Shown piece by piece: positions 1 through 7,137 of a stretch of DNA of 64,000 bases; the first letter of the stretch is position 1, and every line of letters starts with the position of its first letter. The position numbers and the translations under genes are program-made. A model generated the notes under the pieces. It had not been told where the DNA came from. It ran no database searches and saw only the letters and a list, made by a program, of their open reading frames with translations. The stretch comes from Paenibacillus camelliae (GTDB taxonomy: Bacteria > Bacillota > Bacilli > Paenibacillales > Paenibacillaceae), in assembly GCF_023715345.1 (NCBI RefSeq), contig NZ_JAMBNY010000001.1:1116001-1180000 (forward strand), read 5' to 3'.

Positions 1-89
1 CCATTGTAGCGAAACGAGCCTGCTATGAACATGAGCAAAAATAATGATGTCGTAACCACAATAGGTACATATTTTCTATTGATTGACAT
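1..89 (-). CDS. yjfF: Sugar ABC transporter permease, 5' end only (YjfF-like)
   Basis: Only the first 29 codons lie inside the window; the gene runs off the left edge. The ATG at 89-87 follows a GGGAGG ribosome binding site about 9 bases upstream and overlaps the 3' end of the preceding permease gene by 14 bases, which indicates translational coupling. The visible peptide begins MSINRKYVPIVVTTS and enters a hydrophobic segment, which resembles the start of YjfF-type permeases. It would be the second membrane subunit of the ytfQRT-yjfF-type importer encoded to its right. The call rests mainly on gene order and the short N-terminus. Confidence 0.75.
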   Translation of the reverse strand, partial: MSINRKYVPIVVTTSLFLLMFIAGSFRYN

Positions 90-1119
90 GACTCGTTGCC
101 TCCCTTTCTGCTGTATAGTGCCTTGTATTCCAGCGATGAACGAGTGTTTTTCTGAATGTTTCTGACTGAATCAAGCATACGATAAGCACGACGCACGCTT
201 TGACGACAAGCGTAATCTCAGGCGGAATACCAATCATATATATCGTTGTTGTGAGTGTTTGAATGATAAGTGCACCAATAATAGTACCAATGAGATAAAA
301 GCGTCCGCCATTGAGTGAGGTCCCGCCAATAACGACGGCCAAGATCGCGTCAAGCTCATACCAAAGCCCTGCATTGTTACCATCTGCACTTGATACGTTG
401 GAGCTGACCAATAATCCAGCAATTCCTGCACATAAGCCGCAAAAAACATATACCAACATTAGCACCATCACGGAGCGAATACCGGATAGACGACTCGCTT
501 CAGGATTACAGCCTACTGCTTCAATAAATAACCCCAGTGCACTTTTACGCGTTAATAACAACGCAATGGCTAGCATTAGAGCAACGACAAACACAGAAAC
601 CGGCAAAGCAGCCAAAGCACCTGTACCGATAAAAGCATATTTAGGACTGTTAACTGTAATAATTTGTCCGCTAGTAATGAGCTGTGCAATCCCTCTTCCT
701 GCAACCATCAGAATAAGTGTTGCAATAATAGGCTGAATACCTGCTTTTGCAACGAGTAAGCCATTCCACAAGCCTAGAAAAAGGGAGAGCAACAAGGCCA
801 TTCCCATAGCTGACAGCACTAAAGATAAAGTGTTTTGATCATTTCCTCTGCTAATAATCAGGCAGCTTAGTGCTCCTGCAATCGCTACGATCGAGCCTAC
901 AGATAGATCAATGCCCTTTGTAGCGATGACAAGCGTCATCCCTATAGAAACTAGCATTAATGGGGCTCCAAAATTCAATATATCAATTAAACTACCGTAC
1001 AGCTTTCCATCTCTAACAACGATACTAAAAAAGTCAGGTGAATATATGAAATTAAACAACAATAAAGAAAATAATATGGCAACCGGCCAAAATAAATGAT
1101 GTTTATAAAGTTGTCTCAT
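76..1119 (-). CDS. ytfT: Sugar ABC transporter permease (YtfT/RbsC family)
   Basis: A 347-residue polytopic membrane protein of the RbsC/YtfT permease family (BPD_transp_2). It has about eight to ten hydrophobic segments and the conserved stretch KGIDLSVGS near residue 68, typical of ribose/galactofuranose-class permeases; a second family block, AVVIGGTSLNGG, lies near residue 262. It would form half of the membrane channel that imports a furanose sugar in an ATP-dependent way. It lies 5 bases after the ATPase gene and overlaps the next permease, so it is the third gene of a four-gene operon in the same order as E. coli ytfQ-ytfR-ytfT-yjfF. The substrate (galactofuranose, arabinofuranose or another pentose) cannot be fixed from sequence alone. 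Confidence 0.88.
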   Translation of the reverse strand: MRQLYKHHLFWPVAILFSLLLFNFIYSPDFFSIVVRDGKLYGSLIDILNFGAPLMLVSIGMTLVIATKGIDLSVGSIVAIAGALSCLIISRGNDQNTLSLVLSAMGMALLLSLFLGLWNGLLVAKAGIQPIIATLILMVAGRGIAQLITSGQIITVNSPKYAFIGTGALAALPVSVFVVALMLAIALLLTRKSALGLFIEAVGCNPEASRLSGIRSVMVLMLVYVFCGLCAGIAGLLVSSNVSSADGNNAGLWYELDAILAVVIGGTSLNGGRFYLIGTIIGALIIQTLTTTIYMIGIPPEITLVVKACVVLIVCLIQSETFRKTLVHRWNTRHYTAEREATSHVNQ

Positions 1120-1124
1120 CTACA

Positions 1125-2633
1125 CTAACCTCCTGCGATCGTCTTCATAATGGAGTGCTCTGTCATTTCCTGGTCGCTAATCTCCTTAATTTTACGACGA
1201 TCTCTTAGCACAGCAATTCTATGGCTGACACGTAAAACTTCTTCCAGCTCTGAGGAAATAAAAAGAACGGACATTCCTTTTGCCGAGAGATCCAGCACTA
1301 AGCGTTGAATTTCAGTTTTTGCACCAACATCGATCCCTCTCGTTGGCTCATCCAATATAAGCAGCTTTGGTTGCGTTAACAGCCAACGTGCTAAAAGAAC
1401 CTTTTGCTGGTTGCCTCCGCTTAAATTTTTTATGAGCTGCTCTGTATGTGGAGGGTTAATATTCAATAGCTGAATATAATGCTCTGCGATCTCATTTTGT
1501 TTTTTACGTGAGAGCGGCTTATACCAGCCACGTGTCGATTGTAGTGCCACGATAATATTTTCTCTTACCGTCAACTCATCCAATATTCCTTCAGTTTTTC
1601 GATTCTCCGAGCAGAAAGCAACACCATGCTCGATGGCCTTTCGAGGTGACTGAATATGCTGGTTAGCCTTGCTCATTCGTACCGTACCTTGGTCTAGCGC
1701 ATCAGCTCCAAAAAATAAGCGAGCAGTCTCCGTTCTTCCTGATCCAAGTAATCCAGCTAGACCGATGACTTCACCTTTACGCAGCTTTAGATCAAATGGT
1801 TCAATTGCTCCCTTACGTGCTGCTTGCTTTGCCTCTGCAATAATCTCGTTCCCTTCGAATTGCTCACTAGCTGATTTGCTAGGAAGCTTTTCGAGCTGCG
1901 TCAAATCCTTCCCTATCATCTGTGAAACGAGCTCCAGCTTCGGCAAGTCCTTTGCCATATATTCACCTACTAAATTTCCATTGCGCAAAATTGTAATACG
2001 ATCAGATATTTCATATACCTGATCAAGGAAATGTGTAACGAATAAAATAGCTAATCCATCTTGCTTCAAGGTTTGCATAATACTGAACAGCTGCTTTACC
2101 TCATTAGCATCAAGGCTTGAGGTTGGCTCATCCAGAATTAATACTTTTGCTGATATGCTCAATGCACGTGCAATCGCGATGAGCTGCTGTATTGCAACGG
2201 AATAAGCATGTAATGGCAGCGTTACATCTATATTAAGCTGCATTCGATCCTTCAGCAGCTTGTCAGCATTACGATTCATCTGCTTCCACAGAATACGTCC
2301 AAAACGTCTCGGCTCTCTACCGATAAAGATGTTTTCAGCAACCGTTAAATTCGTACAGAGATTAACTTCCTGATATACGGTGCTTATTCCAGCTTCTTGC
2401 GCTTCAAGTGGGCTTTTTAGTGATACGGGTTGATTAGACAGCTTCACAGCACCTTGATCAATGGAATAAACACCTGTAAGAACCTTAATTAAGGAGGATT
2501 TACCCGCTCCGTTTTCGCCCATCAGCGCATGTACTTCACCAGAAAACAGCCTAAAATCTACATTACTAAGCGCCTTCACTCCTGGAAACTGTTTATGAAT
2601 ACCACGCATTTCGAGTACTGGTTGTTGTTCCAT
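1125..2633 (-). CDS. ytfR: Sugar ABC transporter ATP-binding protein, two-cassette type (YtfR/RbsA-like)
   Basis: A 502-residue protein with two fused ABC cassettes. The N-terminal cassette has Walker A GENGAGKSS and Walker B LILDEPTSSLD. The C-terminal cassette has a degenerate Walker A (GLLGSGRTE), an intact LSGGNQQK signature and LILDEPTRGID. This asymmetry is normal for RbsA/MglA/YtfR ATPases. I chose ATG at 2633 rather than the in-frame TTG at 2648 because GGAG lies 8 bases before that ATG and falls inside the longer version. It powers uptake with the two downstream permeases and the upstream binding protein. A strong stem-loop separates it from the binding-protein gene. Confidence 0.9.
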   Translation of the reverse strand: MEQQPVLEMRGIHKQFPGVKALSNVDFRLFSGEVHALMGENGAGKSSLIKVLTGVYSIDQGAVKLSNQPVSLKSPLEAQEAGISTVYQEVNLCTNLTVAENIFIGREPRRFGRILWKQMNRNADKLLKDRMQLNIDVTLPLHAYSVAIQQLIAIARALSISAKVLILDEPTSSLDANEVKQLFSIMQTLKQDGLAILFVTHFLDQVYEISDRITILRNGNLVGEYMAKDLPKLELVSQMIGKDLTQLEKLPSKSASEQFEGNEIIAEAKQAARKGAIEPFDLKLRKGEVIGLAGLLGSGRTETARLFFGADALDQGTVRMSKANQHIQSPRKAIEHGVAFCSENRKTEGILDELTVRENIIVALQSTRGWYKPLSRKKQNEIAEHYIQLLNINPPHTEQLIKNLSGGNQQKVLLARWLLTQPKLLILDEPTRGIDVGAKTEIQRLVLDLSAKGMSVLFISSELEEVLRVSHRIAVLRDRRKIKEISDQEMTEHSIMKTIAGG

Positions 2634-2668
2634 CTGTCTCACTCCCAAAACATGTCATAGTTATACAA

Positions 2669-2715
2669 GAGAAAGCCACTCTAGCAGGCTGTAAGCCAAT
2701 TGGAGTGACTTTCTC
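2669..2715 (-). promoter_or_regulatory. Intercistronic stem-loop between SBP and ATPase genes
   Basis: A 13-bp inverted repeat (arms 2669-2681 and 2703-2715) that is fully paired in the leftward transcript if one U-G wobble is allowed; the loop holds a second small GGCT/AGCC hairpin. No clear U-tract follows. Such a stem directly after a binding-protein gene commonly stabilises its mRNA and reduces read-through, giving more binding protein than transporter. That role is inferred. Confidence 0.55.
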
Positions 2716-2734
2716 ACATCACATTAGTACTTTA

Positions 2735-3775
2735 CTAGTACGCTCGTGTTGGCAATGCTTCTAATGCCTCTTCCGAAGTAAACGTTGCCTCCTCTGTCGC
2801 TACACGTCTTGGAATTTCTACACCGTCAACAACATCCTTCACCATTTCCATTAGCTGTGGCCCTAGCATTGGATTACATTCCACGATGAAGTTGATTTTG
2901 CCTTCACTTGCAGCAATCATGCCATCTTTAACCGCATCAACCGAAATAATAATAATGTCCTCCCCTGGCTTTAAGCCTGCTGCTTCAATCGCTTGAATGG
3001 CGCCAAGTGCCATATCATCATTGTGGGCATATAGTACATCAATATCTTTGTGAGCTTTCAAGAAAGCTTGCATAACCTCTTTCCCTTTGGCACGTGTGAA
3101 ATCTCCTGTTTGTGAAGCAATAACTTGAAGATTAGCATTTTCTTTAATGATTTCTTCAAAGCCTGCCTTGCGATCATTGGCAGGTGCCGATCCCGTTGTA
3201 CCTTGCAGTTCAACAATATTAATCGTTTCACTCGCATCTTGGAATTGCTCTACTAACCATCGGCCAGCTTTTCTGCCCTCTTCTACAAAGTCAGATCCGA
3301 TAAAGGATAAGTAAAGTGACTCGTCTTTAGAATCTACAGCACGGTCAACGAGAATAACTGGGATGTTTGCATCCTTCGCTTCCTTCAACACTGTGTCCCA
3401 TCCAGATTCAACAACTGGCGAAAATGCGATGACATCTACCTTTTGTTGAATGTAAGAACGAATGGCTTTAATTTGGTTTTCTTGCTTTTGCTGAGCATCA
3501 GAAAATTTCAACTCAAAGCCAGCAGCTTCAGCTGATTCTTGAATTGACTTTGTGTTCGCCGTACGCCAGCCACTTTCCGCACCAACCTGGGCAAAGCCTA
3601 ATGTAATTTTCTTGTCGCTGCTAGAGTTATTATTGTTTGTATTTTGTGCGTTTGTCGTTGTTGTCGTGCTACCATTATTCGTCTTCGTTGAATCCCCCGA
3701 ATTTCCGCATGCCGCTGTAATAACCATCATGATGGCTAGCGCCATTATCGCACCAAACTTGCGATATGTTCTCAT
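2735..3775 (-). CDS. ytfQ: Sugar ABC transporter substrate-binding lipoprotein (YtfQ-like)
   Basis: A 346-residue periplasmic-binding-protein-like (Peripla_BP_4) lipoprotein. The signal peptide ends in a lipobox, ITAAC (Cys at about residue 23), followed by an Asn/Thr/Ser-rich linker. The mature domain has segments strongly reminiscent of E. coli YtfQ: ESGWRTANTKS, AQQKQENQIKAIRSY, PVVESGWDTVLKEAKDA and LYAHNDDMALGAIQAIE. In E. coli this protein binds galactofuranose; related Gram-positive proteins may bind arabinofuranose or other pentoses, which would fit the arabinoxylan genes nearby. It is the first gene of the importer operon, with two cre-like sequences in the promoter region, so carbon catabolite repression is plausible. 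Confidence 0.88.
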   Translation of the reverse strand: MRTYRKFGAIMALAIMMVITAACGNSGDSTKTNNGSTTTTTNAQNTNNNNSSSDKKITLGFAQVGAESGWRTANTKSIQESAEAAGFELKFSDAQQKQENQIKAIRSYIQQKVDVIAFSPVVESGWDTVLKEAKDANIPVILVDRAVDSKDESLYLSFIGSDFVEEGRKAGRWLVEQFQDASETINIVELQGTTGSAPANDRKAGFEEIIKENANLQVIASQTGDFTRAKGKEVMQAFLKAHKDIDVLYAHNDDMALGAIQAIEAAGLKPGEDIIIISVDAVKDGMIAASEGKINFIVECNPMLGPQLMEMVKDVVDGVEIPRRVATEEATFTSEEALEALPTRAY

Positions 3776-3820
3776 TATGATTCCTCCTCTTTATTGATCA
3801 CCAACAGGTGTATCCAGATT

Positions 3821-3835
3821 ATAAACCGCTTTCAC
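3821..3835 (-). promoter_or_regulatory. Candidate CcpA cre-like box upstream of ytfQ-like gene
   Basis: The minus strand reads GTGAAAGCGGTTTAT, which matches the Bacillus cre consensus WTGNAANCGNWNNCW at all but two positions. It lies about 46-60 bases before the ytfQ-like start, where binding could repress transcription. Weak on its own. Confidence 0.35.
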
Positions 3836-4018
3836 AACCCGCTTATACGAGATGCCATACGGTATTTATTGAATATTTTTTGAAGTTGAAGCGTCATAAA
3901 ACCAAAAGTGTATTATTTTGTTTAGTTTTTGTAATTTTCATGCTGTAATAGCCGTCCATTGACGAAGATTTGTTCAACATGTAAACAAATGCAGCAAGTA
4001 CAAAGATTTGCACATTGT

Positions 4019-4033
4019 TTGCAACGCTTTCAT
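4019..4033 (-). promoter_or_regulatory. Candidate CcpA cre box in the divergent region
   Basis: The minus strand reads ATGAAAGCGTTGCAA, one mismatch from WTGNAANCGNWNNCW. It lies about 84 bases before the start of the AraC-type gene and could act on either divergent promoter. Confidence 0.4.
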
Positions 4034-4116
4034 TTAACATAATTAAAGCGTATTCATTTTGTTGTTGTACTGAGCAATATATAGACCATGTTTATACAGT
4101 AAGGGGGTAACCGTTT

Positions 4117-4890
4117 ATGTATAACGTTCTTCTAGTTGGGCCTAATCCGGTAACGTTAAAGGAAACGGAAGCTATCATTCAACGATTAGATGTAGGCTAC
4201 CAAGTTCATGCCAGTATAAGTACATATGATGAGGCAATGGATCTGCTCAATGAGAAAACCATTTCACTCGTTATCATTCCGATGCAAGGGTATAACGCGA
4301 GCGGTATGTTACTATGCAGCCGTATTCGACAGCATAGCCGAATTCCAATTCTACTGCTAGGAGGTAAAAACGACTTCCAGCTTGCTAGAAAAGCGCTCAC
4401 CTATCAAATTAGCGATTATTTAGCCGAACCTTTAAAAGTTGATGCCTTGGAAGCTAGCCTACTAGCCATTCGGAAAGAGCTTGAGTACCATTACACCTTC
4501 TACTCTACGACACTCATTCCTCAATCCTCTGCGATCAAGAAGAAGGATGACGCGTCTAAAGCAGTTATTGACTCCGTAAAGCGCTATGTACAAGATGAAT
4601 TAAATCAAAATATTACATTGAAAAAAATATCAAGAAAGCTGCATTTTAACTGTGCGTACTTAGGACAAAAATTTAAGCTGTATGAAAACATGTCCTTTAA
4701 TGAATATTTGCTGCAGCAAAGAATGGAAAAGGCGAAGCTGCTGCTAACAAGAACGGATCTTAAAATCTACGAAATTGCCAATGAAATTGGCTACACAGAG
4801 ATCGATTGGTTCTACAAGAAGTTTAAGGAATACACCGGCTTGAGTGCCAACATGTACAGAAAGCAATACGAATTGTCTCGCGCTAATTAA
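4117..4890 (+). CDS. AraC-family regulator with a degenerate (pseudo-)receiver domain
   Basis: A 257-residue protein laid out like a YesN-type response regulator: receiver-like domain at residues 1-120 and a C-terminal AraC/XylS double helix-turn-helix at about 150-257 (ending in KIYEIANEIGYTEIDWFYKKF and the usual final GLSANMYRKQY). The receiver lacks every phosphorylation residue. The acidic pair is replaced (LLVGPN), the phospho-acceptor position is Pro (SLVIIPMQG, residue 55), and the conserved Lys is Glu (DYLAEP, residue 104). It therefore cannot work by ordinary phospho-Asp signalling. It probably senses through a ligand, a partner protein or constitutive dimerisation. It is divergent from the ytfQ-like importer and is its probable regulator. 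The start follows an AAGGGGGT ribosome binding site. Confidence 0.85.
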   Translation: MYNVLLVGPNPVTLKETEAIIQRLDVGYQVHASISTYDEAMDLLNEKTISLVIIPMQGYNASGMLLCSRIRQHSRIPILLLGGKNDFQLARKALTYQISDYLAEPLKVDALEASLLAIRKELEYHYTFYSTTLIPQSSAIKKKDDASKAVIDSVKRYVQDELNQNITLKKISRKLHFNCAYLGQKFKLYENMSFNEYLLQQRMEKAKLLLTRTDLKIYEIANEIGYTEIDWFYKKFKEYTGLSANMYRKQYELSRAN

Positions 4891-4893
4891 AAA

Positions 4894-4980
4894 AAGAGCC
4901 TGCTGGTTGACTGATATCTCTCCCTCGTTAAACAGATTACCTGTCTAACTAAGGAAAGCGTATCAAACCAGCAGGCTCTT
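4894..4980. terminator. Bidirectional compound terminator with nested hairpin
   Basis: Fifteen-bp perfect inverted arms (4894-4908 and 4966-4980) flank a 57-base loop that holds its own hairpin (GTTA..CAG / CTG..TAAC at 4927-4949). Read leftward, the stem is followed by an oligo-U run (complement of the A-run at 4889-4895). It lies between convergent genes and can stop both transcripts. The long loop is unusual. Confidence 0.65.
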
Positions 4981-4994
4981 AACTTTCAGTGTAA

Positions 4995-6530
4995 TTATCG
5001 GATGAGCTGAAACTCACCGTCTACCTTTTTCCAATAGTGGAAATAGTCATAATCTACATAACCGCCCGATTGCGCAGTTGCGTAGTTAAACAAACCTATT
5101 CGATAGCCCATAAAATGATCTAACGTATATCTCATTTTTAGAGGCTGACCGATGCTCATCCAATCTCCCTCTGTTGTTGCATAATAAAAATAAGCTAGAT
5201 CTATGCTATCCTCAAATTCAAATTGTATTTTGAAGTATACGACTGGCGCGTCACAAGGTATCGTCTCTACGATTTGCTCTTGTCCGTCTCCGTCATTTAC
5301 TGTCATTACAACCGCTCGTTTTCCTTCACTATCGACTTGCATCCCCACTGTGCCAAACCAGTTCTGCAAGGCCACTAAGCCGGCATGGTCACCTGGCTTC
5401 ATTTGCGTCACATCAACTACAACCTCGCCTATACAGGATGGTCCTTCAGTACGCTGGGTAATGGTGTTTCTTGCTTCAAGCACACTGTGAGCTAATGCGC
5501 CTGTCGTAAGTCTTAAATATCCTGTCCGCTCCGTCACAGACCATAGCTGCTCGTTCGGGCGATGATTCCATTGCCACTGTAAAGCTAGCTTATTTTCCTT
5601 ATAATCAAATTCGTCACTACATACGATCGGTCTAGTGCTTGTATAGGGAAGCGATACTTCAAACGACTCTGGGACTTTACCGTTTACTCCGAATACGGGC
5701 CAGTCCTCCTCCCACGTTACTGGAACGACAACGGGGATTCTGCCCACGGCATCATGATCCTGGAATAGCATCGCATACCACTTGCCATTAACATCCTTCA
5801 CAATGCCGCCCTGAGCTACGCCATGATTGCGATATCCCAAATTATCATCCAGTACAACTTTAAGCTCGAACGGGCCTAGCAGGCTTTCCGAGCGATAGCA
5901 AATCTGTCTGCGACGCTGGTTGCCATCTCTTGGCCATTCGATAAAGAAAAAGTAGTAATATCCATTTAATTTGTACGCATGACAGCCCTCAGCGCGCAGC
6001 CCCATCCCTTCTGACTTCCCTTCAAGCAGCAGCTGATTCAAGCCACCTTCCTTGACTGAACGTAGATCAGAGGTTAGTTCCGTAATGTGAATGTTGCCGT
6101 TGCCATGAATGACGTATACACGATCCTCATCGAATAGTAAGCTTGGGTCGTGGAACAGCTGTTTAATAACCGATCGCTTCCACTCCCCTTGCTCGATGCT
6201 GCTTGATCGATATACATAAAACTGACGTGTATCATTGCTGGAGAAGCACACATAAAATACGCCATTATGCTCTCGAAGACAAGTAGCCCATGAGCCTTTA
6301 CTATATATGTTTTTCCCGTCGACCATATTGTGTTGATCATTATCCTCTAGCGTATCAAACACATAGCTAATAATTTCCCAATTAGCCATATCTCTCGATC
6401 TCATAATCGGACAGCCCGGCATAGAATGCATGCTTGTGCTTACCATATAGAAATAGTCACCTACTGCGATGACACTTGGATCTGGAACATCAGCCCATAT
6501 AATTGGGTTTTGAATCATCGTGCTGCTCAT
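4995..6530 (-). CDS. Glycoside hydrolase family 43 (beta-xylosidase/alpha-L-arabinofuranosidase), intracellular
   Basis: A 511-residue GH43 enzyme. The five-bladed propeller occupies about residues 1-310. The catalytic base is the Asp in ADVPDPSV near the N-terminus, the pKa-modulating Asp is in HDPSLLF, and the proton donor is probably the Glu of RAEGCHAY. The C-terminal 190 residues are a concanavalin-like beta-sandwich (GH43_C2/DUF1349 type) with LQWQWNHRP and ending GYVDYDYFHYW. There is no signal peptide, so it should act in the cytoplasm on imported xylo- or arabino-oligosaccharides. ATG at 6530 follows AAAGGAGG at a spacing of about 10; the longer in-frame start at 6557 would put that site inside the gene. 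The first GH43 module of the 1344-residue protein is closely similar. Exact specificity is not decidable by eye. Confidence 0.9.
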   Translation of the reverse strand: MSSTMIQNPIIWADVPDPSVIAVGDYFYMVSTSMHSMPGCPIMRSRDMANWEIISYVFDTLEDNDQHNMVDGKNIYSKGSWATCLREHNGVFYVCFSSNDTRQFYVYRSSSIEQGEWKRSVIKQLFHDPSLLFDEDRVYVIHGNGNIHITELTSDLRSVKEGGLNQLLLEGKSEGMGLRAEGCHAYKLNGYYYFFFIEWPRDGNQRRRQICYRSESLLGPFELKVVLDDNLGYRNHGVAQGGIVKDVNGKWYAMLFQDHDAVGRIPVVVPVTWEEDWPVFGVNGKVPESFEVSLPYTSTRPIVCSDEFDYKENKLALQWQWNHRPNEQLWSVTERTGYLRLTTGALAHSVLEARNTITQRTEGPSCIGEVVVDVTQMKPGDHAGLVALQNWFGTVGMQVDSEGKRAVVMTVNDGDGQEQIVETIPCDAPVVYFKIQFEFEDSIDLAYFYYATTEGDWMSIGQPLKMRYTLDHFMGYRIGLFNYATAQSGGYVDYDYFHYWKKVDGEFQLIR

Positions 6531-6640
6531 TGTGATTGATCCTCCTTTAGTTCTCATATGTATGAATAATATCTTGTACCTTCCTAAACAACAACCTGCC
6601 AGTTCACGGCTTTTATACCTGCTGAAATATGGATAGCCCG

Positions 6641-7135
6641 TTATAATATATCTCTAAGCAATCGCTGGCTATGTGCATCCAGCTGCCTCCAATTAACAAT
6701 ATCGCAGCGTCTGCCATCAAGGTCGGATAATAAAATTCGGTCTCCTCCTGGAAATTGAATATGATCATGTAAATTCCGCATAATGATACGAATCGAACCG
6801 AGATGGGTTTGCAGCTCCCAAAACCACAGATCTGAACGCTGCTTAATGGATTCAATTTTAGTGACACGAGGTAGAAAATAGCGAAGCTCAATTTCCTCCT
6901 TCAGTACAGCTGCACTGTCTCGATCAAGTCCAGCCAATGATCGGACGATTCCAAGCTCATTGCCGTCCTTCGTTCGTATTGAAACATACTCGCTTGTGTA
7001 CCGCATTGGGAATGTAAGAAAAATAAGCAGCTCGTGATACGTTTTTCCATCAACAATTCCCTGTAGTACTCCACCCTCGCCACGGTATACGTAAAGCTCT
7101 TCTGACGAAAGCATTCGGATGTCCTCTGCACTCAT
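6641..7135 (-). CDS. DUF1854 family protein
   Basis: A 164-residue soluble protein that I recognise as DUF1854. It is rich in beta strands, with conserved-looking stretches such as FPMRYTSEYVSIR and GIVRSLAGLD, and a C-terminal ILLSDLDGRRCDI. It starts 2 bases after the stop of the upstream ABC exporter gene, so the two are co-translated. DUF1854 proteins are typically encoded beside this type of ABC exporter, including in cyanophycin-associated loci of some proteobacteria (family knowledge recalled, not checked). No cyanophycin gene is visible here. Its biochemical role is unknown; an accessory function for the exporter is the simplest inference. Confidence 0.8.
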   Translation of the reverse strand: MSAEDIRMLSSEELYVYRGEGGVLQGIVDGKTYHELLIFLTFPMRYTSEYVSIRTKDGNELGIVRSLAGLDRDSAAVLKEEIELRYFLPRVTKIESIKQRSDLWFWELQTHLGSIRIIMRNLHDHIQFPGGDRILLSDLDGRRCDIVNWRQLDAHSQRLLRDIL

Positions 7136-7137
7136 CG

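Larger units (their letters stand above)
3776..4116. promoter_or_regulatory. Divergent promoter region between importer operon and AraC-type regulator
   Basis: This 341-bp AT-rich gap lies between the divergently transcribed ytfQ-like gene and the degenerate-receiver AraC gene. No ORF with a ribosome binding site was seen. It contains two cre-like boxes, listed separately. No confident -35/-10 pair was assigned. The arrangement suggests that the regulator controls the importer operon from here. Confidence 0.5.

Noticed and set aside
6613..6891. A 92-codon minus-strand frame overlapping the DUF1854 gene
   Set aside because: It is in another frame of the same strand within a recognisable gene and has no start signal.
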